NCBI GenBank assembly: GCA_018644785.1
Contig: JABGPV010000245.1
Location: 1 to 7,468, forward strand
Origin: Deltaproteobacteria bacterium
GTDB taxonomy: Bacteria > Desulfobacterota > DSM-4660 > Desulfatiglandales > Desulfatiglandaceae
DNA: 7,468 bases
Reading direction: 5' to 3'
The position numbers were made by a program, and so were the translations under genes. Positions 1-6,389 of this stretch are shown one piece after another. Under the pieces are notes generated by a model that saw only the letters and a list, made by a program, of their open reading frames with translations, did no database searches and had not been told where the DNA came from. Positions within the stretch are counted from its first letter, which is position 1, and each line of letters begins with the position of its first letter.

Positions 1-1750
1 CGCCTGTTCATCGGGAGGTGCAGCCATCGCAATGGCGCTTGCCCTGTTGAAAACCGGCAAATTCAAAAAAATTCTGGCGGGCGGTGCTGAATCATTGTGC
101 CGTCTCACCTATTTCGGTTTTCATTCCCTGCAACTGATTGACCCACACGGGTCCCGTCCCCTGGACAGGGACCGAAAGGGCCTCACAGTTTCCGAGGGGG
201 CGGGGATGCTGCTTCTTGAGGGAAAAGATAAAGCCATTGATCCTGAGGCCATTGAGGTCCTCGGCGCAGGCTTGGGTTGCGATGCCTACCATCCCGCTTC
301 TCCGGATCCCGAAGGCGACGGAGCACTTTCCGCCATGAAAGAGGCCCTGAAGGATGCGGGCATAAGCCCGTCTGAGATCGATTATGTCAATCTCCATGGT
401 ACGGGCACCATTGACAATGATCTGGCAGAAGCCAAAGCCTTCAATCGTCTGTTTGATGAGGAACAACCGCTTGTTTCTTCGGTTAAGGGGGCCTTTGGAC
501 ACACTCTTTCAGCGGCAGGGGCCATTGAGGCGGTTGTTTCGGCCAAATGCGTTGAAGCAGGCATGGCGCCGGGTAGCGTGGGGTGCCACACACTCGACCC
601 CCGGTTGAAATTGAGCCCGTTGAAAGAATCGGCGGTGGCGCTCATCAGGACTGTCCTGTCAAACGCTTTTGGATTTGGCGGCAGCAACGCGAGTATTGTA
701 ATCGGAAGGTCTAGAGAAACACAGGGCGCCGCATCCCCGTTGCCCGTGCCTTTGGCGGTAACAGGTATTGCCTGTATAACAGGCGCAGGGGATATTTCCG
801 AGACGCTGAACGCTTTTGCCAAGGGTCTGAACTGCCGGGGGTTGCTTTCCGAAAAGGAGATTTCCCGACCCCTTTCTACCCGAGCTGTCAGACGTCTCAA
901 ACGGCTTTCGCGAATGGGTCTGTCCCTGGCCACGGCTGCTTTTGAGAATGCCGGGAACCACAAAGAACCGGGCTCCGTATTTTTCGGCACCGGATGGGGG
1001 GGCCTTTCGGAAACCCATGATTTCCTAGAAGCACTGTACGAAACAGACGAACGGTTTTCAAGCCCCACGGATTTCATGGGTTCCGTTCACAATGCCACGG
1101 CCGGTCGAATTGCCGTAAAATATAGTGCCAAGGGGCCCAACATCACCACCACCGGCGGGGACTACTCCTTTGAACAAGCATTGATGTCGGCCCATCTTAT
1201 GACAACAGAGACGGATAAACCGGTCCTGATCATGGGGGCTGATGAATTTCATCCGGAGTTGTCCGGGATTTTTGATGCTTCCGTTAGAAAGGCTGAGACA
1301 CCTTCAGACGGCGGGGGCGCACTTTTGGTGGGGCGGGGAAAACCGGGTTCAGGCCTGAAGCTGGAACCTTTATTTTATGAAAATGCAAATGAAAACCCCC
1401 ATGTGATTTCATCCCTTGTACAATGTCTGGGAGGAACTGAAAAAATAAACCTCGATTTTGGCGCTGTTTTTGCGGGGTTGCCCGCTGCGTCCCGCATCAT
1501 GGGCAGAAAACAGCTGGATTTATTCATTCAAACCGCCGGGTTCAACGGGCCGGTTATTGATTACCGCCGTTACCTGGGCGAGTTTGCCTCGGCATCGGCA
1601 GTGGCAACCGTCCTTGCGGCATCATTGTTGAAAACCGGGAAGATTTCTTCTACACTGACGGGGAAAGAGCCTGTTGATCTAAACGGAAAAGGGATTATTT
1701 TGTTGGGACTGGGTAACTTTGTCACGGCTGTGGCCGTAAGTAGTGCCTGA
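1..1750 (+). CDS. Fused ketosynthase / chain-length-factor-like protein (5' partial)
   Basis: The reading frame is open from base 2, so the gene starts upstream; the ATG at 32 is internal because the active-site Cys codon (5-7, in ACSSG) precedes it. Domain 1 is a complete C-terminal part of a FabF-type beta-ketoacyl-ACP synthase: nucleophile Cys, HGTGT with its His at 395-397, KGAFGH with Lys at 485-487 and His at 500-502, and the closing GFGGSN at 671-688. A linker of about 15 residues (about 707-748) leads to domain 2, which begins with PLAVTGIA at 749. Domain 2 has ketosynthase fold features (GTGWGG, GPNITTTGGD, a GGGALLVG strand), but Asp (1160-1162) sits where the Cys should be, and both His motifs are replaced (LDFGAVFAG; YLGEFASAS). 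By analogy with chain-length factors of type II polyketide synthases and the KS-CLF pair in PfaC of PUFA synthases, domain 2 probably shapes chain length instead of catalysing. The role is Claisen condensation on ACP-bound acyl chains in the cytosol. The fold is confident; the product is unknown. Confidence 0.9.
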   Translation, partial: ACSSGGAAIAMALALLKTGKFKKILAGGAESLCRLTYFGFHSLQLIDPHGSRPLDRDRKGLTVSEGAGMLLLEGKDKAIDPEAIEVLGAGLGCDAYHPASPDPEGDGALSAMKEALKDAGISPSEIDYVNLHGTGTIDNDLAEAKAFNRLFDEEQPLVSSVKGAFGHTLSAAGAIEAVVSAKCVEAGMAPGSVGCHTLDPRLKLSPLKESAVALIRTVLSNAFGFGGSNASIVIGRSRETQGAASPLPVPLAVTGIACITGAGDISETLNAFAKGLNCRGLLSEKEISRPLSTRAVRRLKRLSRMGLSLATAAFENAGNHKEPGSVFFGTGWGGLSETHDFLEALYETDERFSSPTDFMGSVHNATAGRIAVKYSAKGPNITTTGGDYSFEQALMSAHLMTTETDKPVLIMGADEFHPELSGIFDASVRKAETPSDGGGALLVGRGKPGSGLKLEPLFYENANENPHVISSLVQCLGGTEKINLDFGAVFAGLPAASRIMGRKQLDLFIQTAGFNGPVIDYRRYLGEFASASAVATVLAASLLKTGKISSTLTGKEPVDLNGKGIILLGLGNFVTAVAVSSA

Positions 1751-1771
1751 ACGAAAAAGCTGTTCAGGCAC
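1743..1771 (+). terminator. Hairpin over the ketosynthase stop codon (possible attenuator)
   Basis: A perfect 10-bp inverted repeat (1743-1752 GTGCCTGAAC with 1762-1771 GTTCAGGCAC) encloses a 9-base loop, GAAAAAGCT. The stop codon TGA of the ketosynthase gene lies inside the left arm. The downstream side is AGTTTTAAGTTTTAAG, T-rich but interrupted, so it is an imperfect intrinsic terminator. Because the next gene is co-directional and functionally related, partial termination or 3'-end mRNA protection is as likely as full termination. Confidence 0.45.
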
Positions 1772-1773
1772 AG

Positions 1774-1801
1774 TTTTAAGTTTTAAGTTTCGGGTTTTAA
1801 G
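1774..1801 (+). repeat. Tandem heptamer repeat (TTTTAAG)x4, one degenerate unit
   Basis: Four consecutive 7-base units: TTTTAAG (1774-1780), TTTTAAG (1781-1787), TTTCGGG (1788-1794) and TTTTAAG (1795-1801). Three are identical; the third differs at three positions. The array fills the space between the hairpin after the ketosynthase gene and the ribosome binding site of the radical SAM gene. Such short heptamer arrays are prone to slippage. No function can be assigned from sequence. Confidence 0.75.
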
Positions 1802-1821
1802 TTGAAAAGATCAGGTCAGAG

Positions 1822-1827
1822 AGAGGA
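1822..1827 (+). promoter_or_regulatory. Ribosome binding site of the radical SAM gene
   Basis: AGAGGA, 5 bases before the ATG at 1833. It supports this start, and the B12-domain beta strand (MKVLLISA) begins right at the first codon, as in relatives. Confidence 0.6.
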
Positions 1828-1832
1828 TCGTC

Positions 1833-3182
1833 ATGAAAGTCCTGCTGATTTCAGCCAATACTCTTACAACACCCTATCCGGTATACCCGTTGGGTCTTGA
1901 CCACGTGGCGAATGCCATTTCGTCGGATCATGACGTGCGGATTGCGGACGTCAATGCGCTGGGTGGCATTGAACCGTTGATCCGGATCATCGATTCGTTT
2001 GATCCGGATGTAATCGGTATGTCCCTAAGGAACATCGATAACACCGATCAAACAGACCAGCAGAGTTTTATAGCGGAATACCAGCGTCTCGCGGGTTTGA
2101 TTCGGAAGGCCACCCGGGCGACCCTGGTGCTTGGGGGCAGTGGTTTTACCTTGTTTCCCGATGAGATGATGGCTATGCTCGGCGCCGATTATGGCATTGT
2201 GGGTGAAGGGGAGCGCCTGGCGGATCTGCTGAGGTCAATGGAAAAAAAGGCGCCGATTGTGGGGATCCCCGGGGTGGTAACCCCCAAAGGGTCCAAAGAT
2301 ATCCCGCCCCCGCTGGCGGGTCCGTACAGCCGAAAACAGTTGCCCGAAAGCACTCACCTGCAGTATTATCTCAAAAACGGCGGGATGCTGAACCTTCAGA
2401 CCAAACGGGGGTGCCCGTTTCGGTGCATCTATTGCACCTACCCCCACATTGAAGGCAGAAAGCTGCGTTTGATCTCACCGGAAGCAGCAGCAAAAGACGC
2501 GTCACGGCTTGAGGCGGCGGGCGCAAAGTACTTTTTTGTGACGGATTCCGTATTCAATTCCCATACCGACCACAGTATGGCGGTGGCCGAAGCCTTTATT
2601 GCGGCCGGGCTTAAGATTCCCTGGGGGGCTTTTTTCGCGCCCATGGAACCTCCCAGAGGATACTTTGAACTGATGGCGCAGGCGGGTCTTACACATGCGG
2701 AATTCGGCACCGAGTCCATGTGCGATGCCGTGCTCGACCGCTACGGAAAACCGTTTCACACAAAGGATGTTTATAACGCCCACCAAGCGGCTATTGGAGC
2801 CGGGTTATACGTATCCCATTTTTTCCTGCTCGGGGGGCCCGGTGAAGATAGGGATTCCATTGACGAAACGCTAAGCAACATTGAGAAGCTCAACCGCAGT
2901 GTCTTCTTTTTTTTCCCCGCTTTGCGTATCTATCCGCATACGGATCTTTATGACATCGCTGTGGGGGAAAGGCAAATATCCGTTTCCCGGAATCTTCTTG
3001 AGCCATGCTTCTACGCCTCTCACAAGATCCCCCGGGATGAAATCCTTGAGCGGCTTGAGACCCATGGGGCGAAACGCCCCAACTGGGTTGTGGGTGCAGG
3101 CGGTGAAGCCACAGCCGAAATTGTAGCCCGACTATATGAACGGGGGCACACGGGACCGCTGTGGGAGCATTTGATTCAGTAA
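1833..3182 (+). CDS. B12-binding domain / radical SAM protein, lipid-biosynthesis type
   Basis: 449 residues. The N-terminal part (about 1-140) looks like a cobalamin-binding Rossmann domain: MKVLLISAN strand, YPLGLDHVANAI, DPDVIGMSLRNIDN, VLGGSGFTLFPDEMM and YGIVGEGE. The DxHxxG cobalt-ligand motif is not seen, as in many class B radical SAM enzymes. The radical SAM core follows (about 180-400). Its 4Fe-4S motif CPFRCIYC has cysteines at residues 194, 198 and 201 (codons 2412, 2424, 2433), and a glycine-rich LLGGPGED lies in the SAM-binding half. Such enzymes make a 5'-deoxyadenosyl radical and often methylate or rearrange unactivated carbons; the reaction here is not known. It sits between a ketosynthase and a dehydratase/ACP pair, so an acyl-ACP or lipid substrate is likely. 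From memory it resembles the NCBI family of 'lipid biosynthesis B12-binding/radical SAM' proteins, one member of which occurs in an anammox ladderane cluster. Domain architecture is firm; pathway is inference. Confidence 0.9.
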   Translation: MKVLLISANTLTTPYPVYPLGLDHVANAISSDHDVRIADVNALGGIEPLIRIIDSFDPDVIGMSLRNIDNTDQTDQQSFIAEYQRLAGLIRKATRATLVLGGSGFTLFPDEMMAMLGADYGIVGEGERLADLLRSMEKKAPIVGIPGVVTPKGSKDIPPPLAGPYSRKQLPESTHLQYYLKNGGMLNLQTKRGCPFRCIYCTYPHIEGRKLRLISPEAAAKDASRLEAAGAKYFFVTDSVFNSHTDHSMAVAEAFIAAGLKIPWGAFFAPMEPPRGYFELMAQAGLTHAEFGTESMCDAVLDRYGKPFHTKDVYNAHQAAIGAGLYVSHFFLLGGPGEDRDSIDETLSNIEKLNRSVFFFFPALRIYPHTDLYDIAVGERQISVSRNLLEPCFYASHKIPRDEILERLETHGAKRPNWVVGAGGEATAEIVARLYERGHTGPLWEHLIQ

Positions 3183-3188
3183 GGGCTG

Positions 3189-3575
3189 ATGGTAATGAAA
3201 TGGTATTCCATATTGGGCCTTCAAGCCTCAGATGACGATCAAATAATTTTAGATGCTGAGGTACTGCCCGAATCCCCCTGGTTTGACGGTCATTTCCCTG
3301 AAAATCCAACACTTCCGGGAATCGCACAACTGGAAATGGCCATTGATGCGATCCAGCTTGTGAGTAAACGGAATTTATCGGTTACAGGATTCAGAAAGGT
3401 CCGTTTTAAACGGGTTATACGGCCCGGCGAAAAACTGAAGGTTATCGCCACGCCCAGAAAACCGCAGGAAGGATCTTACGCCTTTCGCATCCTGGTTGAA
3501 GATGAACTGGCATGTAATGGCGTGCTTTTTGTGAAGGACCTGGACACAGAAAATATGAAGGAGGAAACACCGTGA
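3189..3575 (+). CDS. FabZ-like 3-hydroxyacyl-ACP dehydratase (hotdog fold)
   Basis: 128 residues, slightly shorter than typical FabZ (about 140-150). The hotdog active-site segment reads WFDGHFPENPTLPGIAQLE. The catalytic His (residue 35, codon 3291-3293, in GHFP) and the Glu five residues after PG (residue 49) are both present, as in FabZ/FabA dehydratases. Later segments (FRKVRFKRVIRPGEKL) match the FabZ pattern of a basic strand followed by RPGD/E-L. Expected role: removing water from 3-hydroxyacyl-ACP made after ketosynthase and ketoreductase steps. No ketoreductase or enoyl reductase is in the window. The gene starts 6 bases after the radical SAM stop and overlaps the ACP gene by 4 bases, so these are translated as one unit. 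AAGGG at 3181-3185 could serve ATG 3189 (3-base spacing) or ATG 3195 (9-base spacing); the start could be either. It could instead be a thioesterase-like relative, but the His/Glu pair favours dehydratase. Confidence 0.85.
   Translation: MVMKWYSILGLQASDDDQIILDAEVLPESPWFDGHFPENPTLPGIAQLEMAIDAIQLVSKRNLSVTGFRKVRFKRVIRPGEKLKVIATPRKPQEGSYAFRILVEDELACNGVLFVKDLDTENMKEETP
3558..3564 (+). promoter_or_regulatory. Strong ribosome binding site of the ACP gene (GTG start)
   Basis: AAGGAGG with 7-base spacing to GTG at 3572. It lies inside the end of the dehydratase gene and settles the GTG start, which shares bases with the dehydratase stop (GTGA). Confidence 0.85.
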
Positions 3576-3826
3576 AAAAAGATTTAAAGGACATCACCGT
3601 CCATATTGCGAAAATTATGATTGATGAACTGAAACTGGAGGATGTCACCCCTGAAACATTTGACCCTGAAATTGATCTGGTGGACGAGGTGGGCATTGAC
3701 AGTATGGATCTGGCCACGGTGGCCCTGGTCCTTCAGGATGAATACGGCATCAGGATTGATGAAGACGACTACATAAAACTGACGACCATCAACCGGATCG
3801 CCGAATATGTGAATGAAAAGATGTAA
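3572..3826 (+). CDS. Acyl carrier protein
   Basis: 84 residues, acidic and mostly helical, the usual ACP length. The phosphopantetheine attachment motif is GIDSMDL, with Ser at residue 44 (codon 3701-3703). Flanking features match ACPs: an N-terminal helix up to DELKL, a loop DVTPETFDPEIDLVDEV, and helix 2 after the DSM motif with DEYGIRIDEDDY. It uses a GTG start behind a consensus ribosome binding site. In function it would carry acyl intermediates on a 4'-phosphopantetheine arm for the ketosynthase, dehydratase and perhaps the radical SAM enzyme next to it. It is probably a pathway-dedicated carrier and not the housekeeping AcpP: it is coupled to the dehydratase, and it has DSM where housekeeping AcpP has DSL. 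Confidence 0.93.
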   Translation: MKKDLKDITVHIAKIMIDELKLEDVTPETFDPEIDLVDEVGIDSMDLATVALVLQDEYGIRIDEDDYIKLTTINRIAEYVNEKM

Positions 3827-3925
3827 GTAAAAATGTTTCGGTTGTCGACTCGCAAGAAACGGTCGGAAAGACAAGGATGTCAGATCAATTTCTTCCCCTT
3901 TTTTTGGGAAGTAAACAAATTACAC

Positions 3926-3932
3926 AGGAGGT
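3926..3932 (+). promoter_or_regulatory. Strong ribosome binding site of the lipoprotein gene
   Basis: AGGAGGT with 6-base spacing to ATG at 3939. It settles the start, which yields a well-formed signal peptide. The 112 bases between the ACP gene and this gene hold this site and a weak 6-bp inverted repeat (3892-3897 with 3906-3911), but no convincing promoter or terminator. Confidence 0.8.
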
Positions 3933-3938
3933 AATCCA

Positions 3939-4403
3939 ATGATCTTCCGTCGTTATACGCTGAAAATCATCTTTTTCTTCGGTATCACGCTGTGCATCGC
4001 CGGGTGTTCGGATGATGTCGATTTCACCCCCCCTGCCGGCAACACCGAAACAGCGATCACGCACTACTCATTTGGCAAAATGGTCATCGATGGCCAGGAC
4101 CAAGTTTCAGATCTGGTCATTTTGCCAGGGGGCAAAGTAAGATACTGGGGATTCGACCCTGATAACAACCATATTTTCTCCAAAAAAATTATTGAGGACT
4201 TAATCACCGACAAGGTCAAGGCTATTATCATCGGCACCGGATATAACGGGGCCGCTTCCCTGAACAACGAGGCGCAGGAATTGGTCGAACAAATCAGGGG
4301 CAAGGGGATTCAGGTCCATATCATGCCTACAAGCAAAGCCGTAAAATTATTCAACGCGTCATCAAAGAAAGGATTGCTTGCCTGTTTCCACTTGAATTGC
4401 TGA
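3939..4403 (+). CDS. Lipoprotein with an Mth938-like (DUF498) domain
   Basis: 154 residues. The N-terminus is a lipoprotein signal: positively charged MIFRRYTLK, a hydrophobic stretch (10-21), and the lipobox IAGC with the modified Cys at residue 23. Ser follows at +2, which by the E. coli rule would allow export to the outer membrane; that rule is untested here. From about residue 40 to the end it matches the Mth938-like family (MTH938, human AAMDC, and NDUFAF3 of complex I assembly): ITHYSFGKMVIDG, DLVILPGGKVRYW, a central IIIGTGYNG (96-104), a late TSKAVKLFN, and a terminal FHLNC resembling the family's LHxTC ending. Family members have no agreed enzymatic activity and are usually cytosolic or mitochondrial, so a lipidated, exported version is notable. 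The gene lies downstream of the ACP gene in the same direction and may belong to the same unit or stand alone. Domain call is fairly sure; function unknown. Confidence 0.8.
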   Translation: MIFRRYTLKIIFFFGITLCIAGCSDDVDFTPPAGNTETAITHYSFGKMVIDGQDQVSDLVILPGGKVRYWGFDPDNNHIFSKKIIEDLITDKVKAIIIGTGYNGAASLNNEAQELVEQIRGKGIQVHIMPTSKAVKLFNASSKKGLLACFHLNC

Positions 4404-4430
4404 TGGCGTGTACCGATTGACAATCACTGA

Positions 4431-6389
4431 TTATTGCTTTTCGGAAGTTGGCCATGATAAGGGGAAATGACAGGAAACCTGTCTGTGTTCGATTTCACGA
4501 ATTGAAGGCGGTGTTTTTTCACACAAATCCTGCCGGTTCGGGCACCTGGGAAAAAAGGGGCAGCCCTTCGAACTCACCTCCCTTGATTTGGTTTTACCCG
4601 CCTTCTGCCACTTTCCATCGGCGCTCTCCAGCAACATTCTTGTGTACGGGTGCGCAGGCTGGGAAAGGATGAGCGATGCCATTCCCAGTTCCACCAGCCC
4701 GCCTGCCAGCATGATGCCCATGCGATCGCTGATCTTACGGGCAAGGGCAATGTCGTGGCTGACAAACAGCATGGTCAGGCCCCGATCGGTCTGAAGGTCA
4801 AGGAGCAGTTTCATCACCTTGGCCTGAACGCTTGGGTCCAGTGCACTGGTAGGCTCGTCGGCGATTAAAAGAGACGGGGAAAGGATGAGCGCCCGGGCAA
4901 TGCAGACCCGCTGAAGAGCCCCCATATTCAATTCATGGGGATACCGCCCCAAAAATGCATCATCCGTGGACAGGTGCACATCCGCCAGAACGGACTTAAC
5001 CATTTTCCGTTTTTCTTCTTTGCCTTTTCCAACGCCATGGATGTTCAGGGGTTCAGCCACGGCATCATATACGGTAAACCGGTGGCTGATGGATTGCGCG
5101 GGATTCTGGTAAACCACACCAATCCGTTTGGCAATAGCTCCGGCATCCTTTTTCAGCCATTCCTCCATGTCACGGTCTTCAAAAATTCGGCGCCCCCGGT
5201 CCTGCTCGACCACCCCCGCCGCAATCATTGCCAGCGTGGTCTTTCCCGATCCGGTCTCACCCACCAGGGAGAGCAATTCTCCCGCCTTCAGCACCAGATC
5301 GGTGGGGTTGAGGGCCACGGTACTGTCATATCGTTTGGTCACTCCTTCAAAAGAAAGCCTGTTGACAATGCCGTGGCGTAGACACCGGACCTGGTGATTT
5401 CCCACCGCTTCAAGGTTCACAACGCCGGTTTTGCAAACTTCAACGGCCTGGGTGCAACGACCCTGAAACAGGCATCCCGTTGGCGGCGCGTGTCCGTTTG
5501 CGTGAGCGGATTCGGGGATCTGGATGTGGGAGTGGTGATATTGGGCTTTGTCATGGCGGCCGTGCTGGTGCACCAGACGGTAAAATGCGTCACCTCGAAT
5601 GCCGCCCAGGTCCCTGGCCGTGCCCATGGTGGGATAAGACCTTCCCAGGGCCATGGTGTAGGGATGAATGGGATTTGACAGCATTTCAACCGCCGGCAGG
5701 GTTTCCATCACCTGCCCCAGATAGAGCACGGCCATTTCATCCCCGTGGCGCACGGCAAAGTCCAGATCGTGGGTGATCAAAAGGATGCCTTTACCCCGCT
5801 TCCGGTAATCCCCGATCATTTCCCCCACAACGTTTTTATTCAAGGCATCCAAGGCAGAGGTCGGTTCATCCAGGATCAGGATGTCAGGATCCAGGATCGT
5901 AGCCATGGCCAGAAGACTTCTCTGAACCTGTCCGCCGCTCAATTGGTGAGGGTATCGCCCATGGCATGATTCGGGCAGGCCCATATCAAAAAGTGCCCGG
6001 GAGGCGCGTTTCAAGGCCGATTTTCGATTTTCCCCACCCTTCTCCATGGCGGGTTCCGCCACCTGGTCAATGACCCGGTAGGCAGGATTCAGGGTCTCGG
6101 CGCCGTTTTGAAAGACCATTGAAATCTTCTGCCATCGCATTTGGTTAAGGGCCGTTTCATTAGCAAAATCAATCTCCCGATCATTTAGAAATATCTGCCC
6201 AACTGTTTCGGCATTTTCAGGCAACAGCCCCAGACAGGCCTTTCCCAGGGTTGTCTTGCCGGACCCCGACTCCCCCACCAGGGCAAGGCACTGCCCCCTT
6301 TTGACCACCAGGGTGGCCTCCTCAACCGCCTGGATGCTGTGACCCCCGTCCCGGTATATGACACTGAAATCCTTGATCATCAAACTCAT
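4431..6389 (-). CDS. Fused double ATPase of a dipeptide/nickel-family ABC importer
   Basis: 652 residues from ATG at 6389, which overlaps the permease stop (ATGA) and has GGAGG 5 bases upstream; the frame continues further up but only inside the permease gene. NBD1: Walker A GESGSGKTT (39-47), Q-loop Gln94, signature LSGGQ (150-154), Walker B ending in Asp174/Glu175, H-loop His207. NBD2: Walker A GETGSGKTT (377-385), Gln428, signature altered to LNMGA (487-491), Asp511/Glu512, His545. Each NBD ends with the four-Cys oligo_HPY-type tail (Cys 306, 312, 319, 336; Cys 610, 616, 623, 640), a hallmark of Dpp/Opp/Nik ATPases. Residues 271-300 of the linker carry eight His and look like an insert. 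It would hydrolyse ATP at the cytoplasmic face for the two permeases encoded just before it. DppD-DppF fusions are known (GsiA, YejF). The substrate may be a peptide, a metal chelate or nickel; sequence does not decide. Confidence 0.92.
   Translation of the reverse strand: MSLMIKDFSVIYRDGGHSIQAVEEATLVVKRGQCLALVGESGSGKTTLGKACLGLLPENAETVGQIFLNDREIDFANETALNQMRWQKISMVFQNGAETLNPAYRVIDQVAEPAMEKGGENRKSALKRASRALFDMGLPESCHGRYPHQLSGGQVQRSLLAMATILDPDILILDEPTSALDALNKNVVGEMIGDYRKRGKGILLITHDLDFAVRHGDEMAVLYLGQVMETLPAVEMLSNPIHPYTMALGRSYPTMGTARDLGGIRGDAFYRLVHQHGRHDKAQYHHSHIQIPESAHANGHAPPTGCLFQGRCTQAVEVCKTGVVNLEAVGNHQVRCLRHGIVNRLSFEGVTKRYDSTVALNPTDLVLKAGELLSLVGETGSGKTTLAMIAAGVVEQDRGRRIFEDRDMEEWLKKDAGAIAKRIGVVYQNPAQSISHRFTVYDAVAEPLNIHGVGKGKEEKRKMVKSVLADVHLSTDDAFLGRYPHELNMGALQRVCIARALILSPSLLIADEPTSALDPSVQAKVMKLLLDLQTDRGLTMLFVSHDIALARKISDRMGIMLAGGLVELGMASLILSQPAHPYTRMLLESADGKWQKAGKTKSREVSSKGCPFFPRCPNRQDLCEKTPPSIREIEHRQVSCHFPLSWPTSEKQ

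Noticed and set aside
382..1077. Open frame of 231 codons on the - strand opposite the ketosynthase gene
   Set aside because: No domain signal in the translation, and the + strand carries conserved catalytic motifs through the same bases.
45..1638. Shared 13-base string TGTTGAAAACCGG at 45-57 and 1626-1638, encoding LLKTG in both places
   Set aside because: The two sites fall at different places of the ketosynthase fold (after the active-site Cys in domain 1, near the C-terminus in domain 2) and similarity does not extend further. It is probably chance plus shared codon use.
1802..1832. Promoter before the radical SAM gene (TTGAAA at 1802-1807 as a -35)
   Set aside because: No plausible -10 element lies 16-18 bases downstream; that spot is already the ribosome binding site and start codon.
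3892..3911. Inverted repeat CTTCCC/GGGAAG between the ACP and lipoprotein genes as a terminator
   Set aside because: The stem is only 6 bp, the T-run is in the loop and not after the stem, and the sequence after the stem is not T-rich.
4404..4430. Shared bidirectional terminator in the 27-base gap between convergent genes
   Set aside because: Only a trivial GATTG/CAATC palindrome with a one-base loop is present; no stable stem with a T-run is seen on either strand.
4935..5381. Open frame of 148 codons on the + strand opposite the ATPase gene
   Set aside because: It is antisense to NBD2, shows no recognisable motif or ribosome binding site, and the opposite strand has unambiguous ABC motifs. 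It is a coding shadow.
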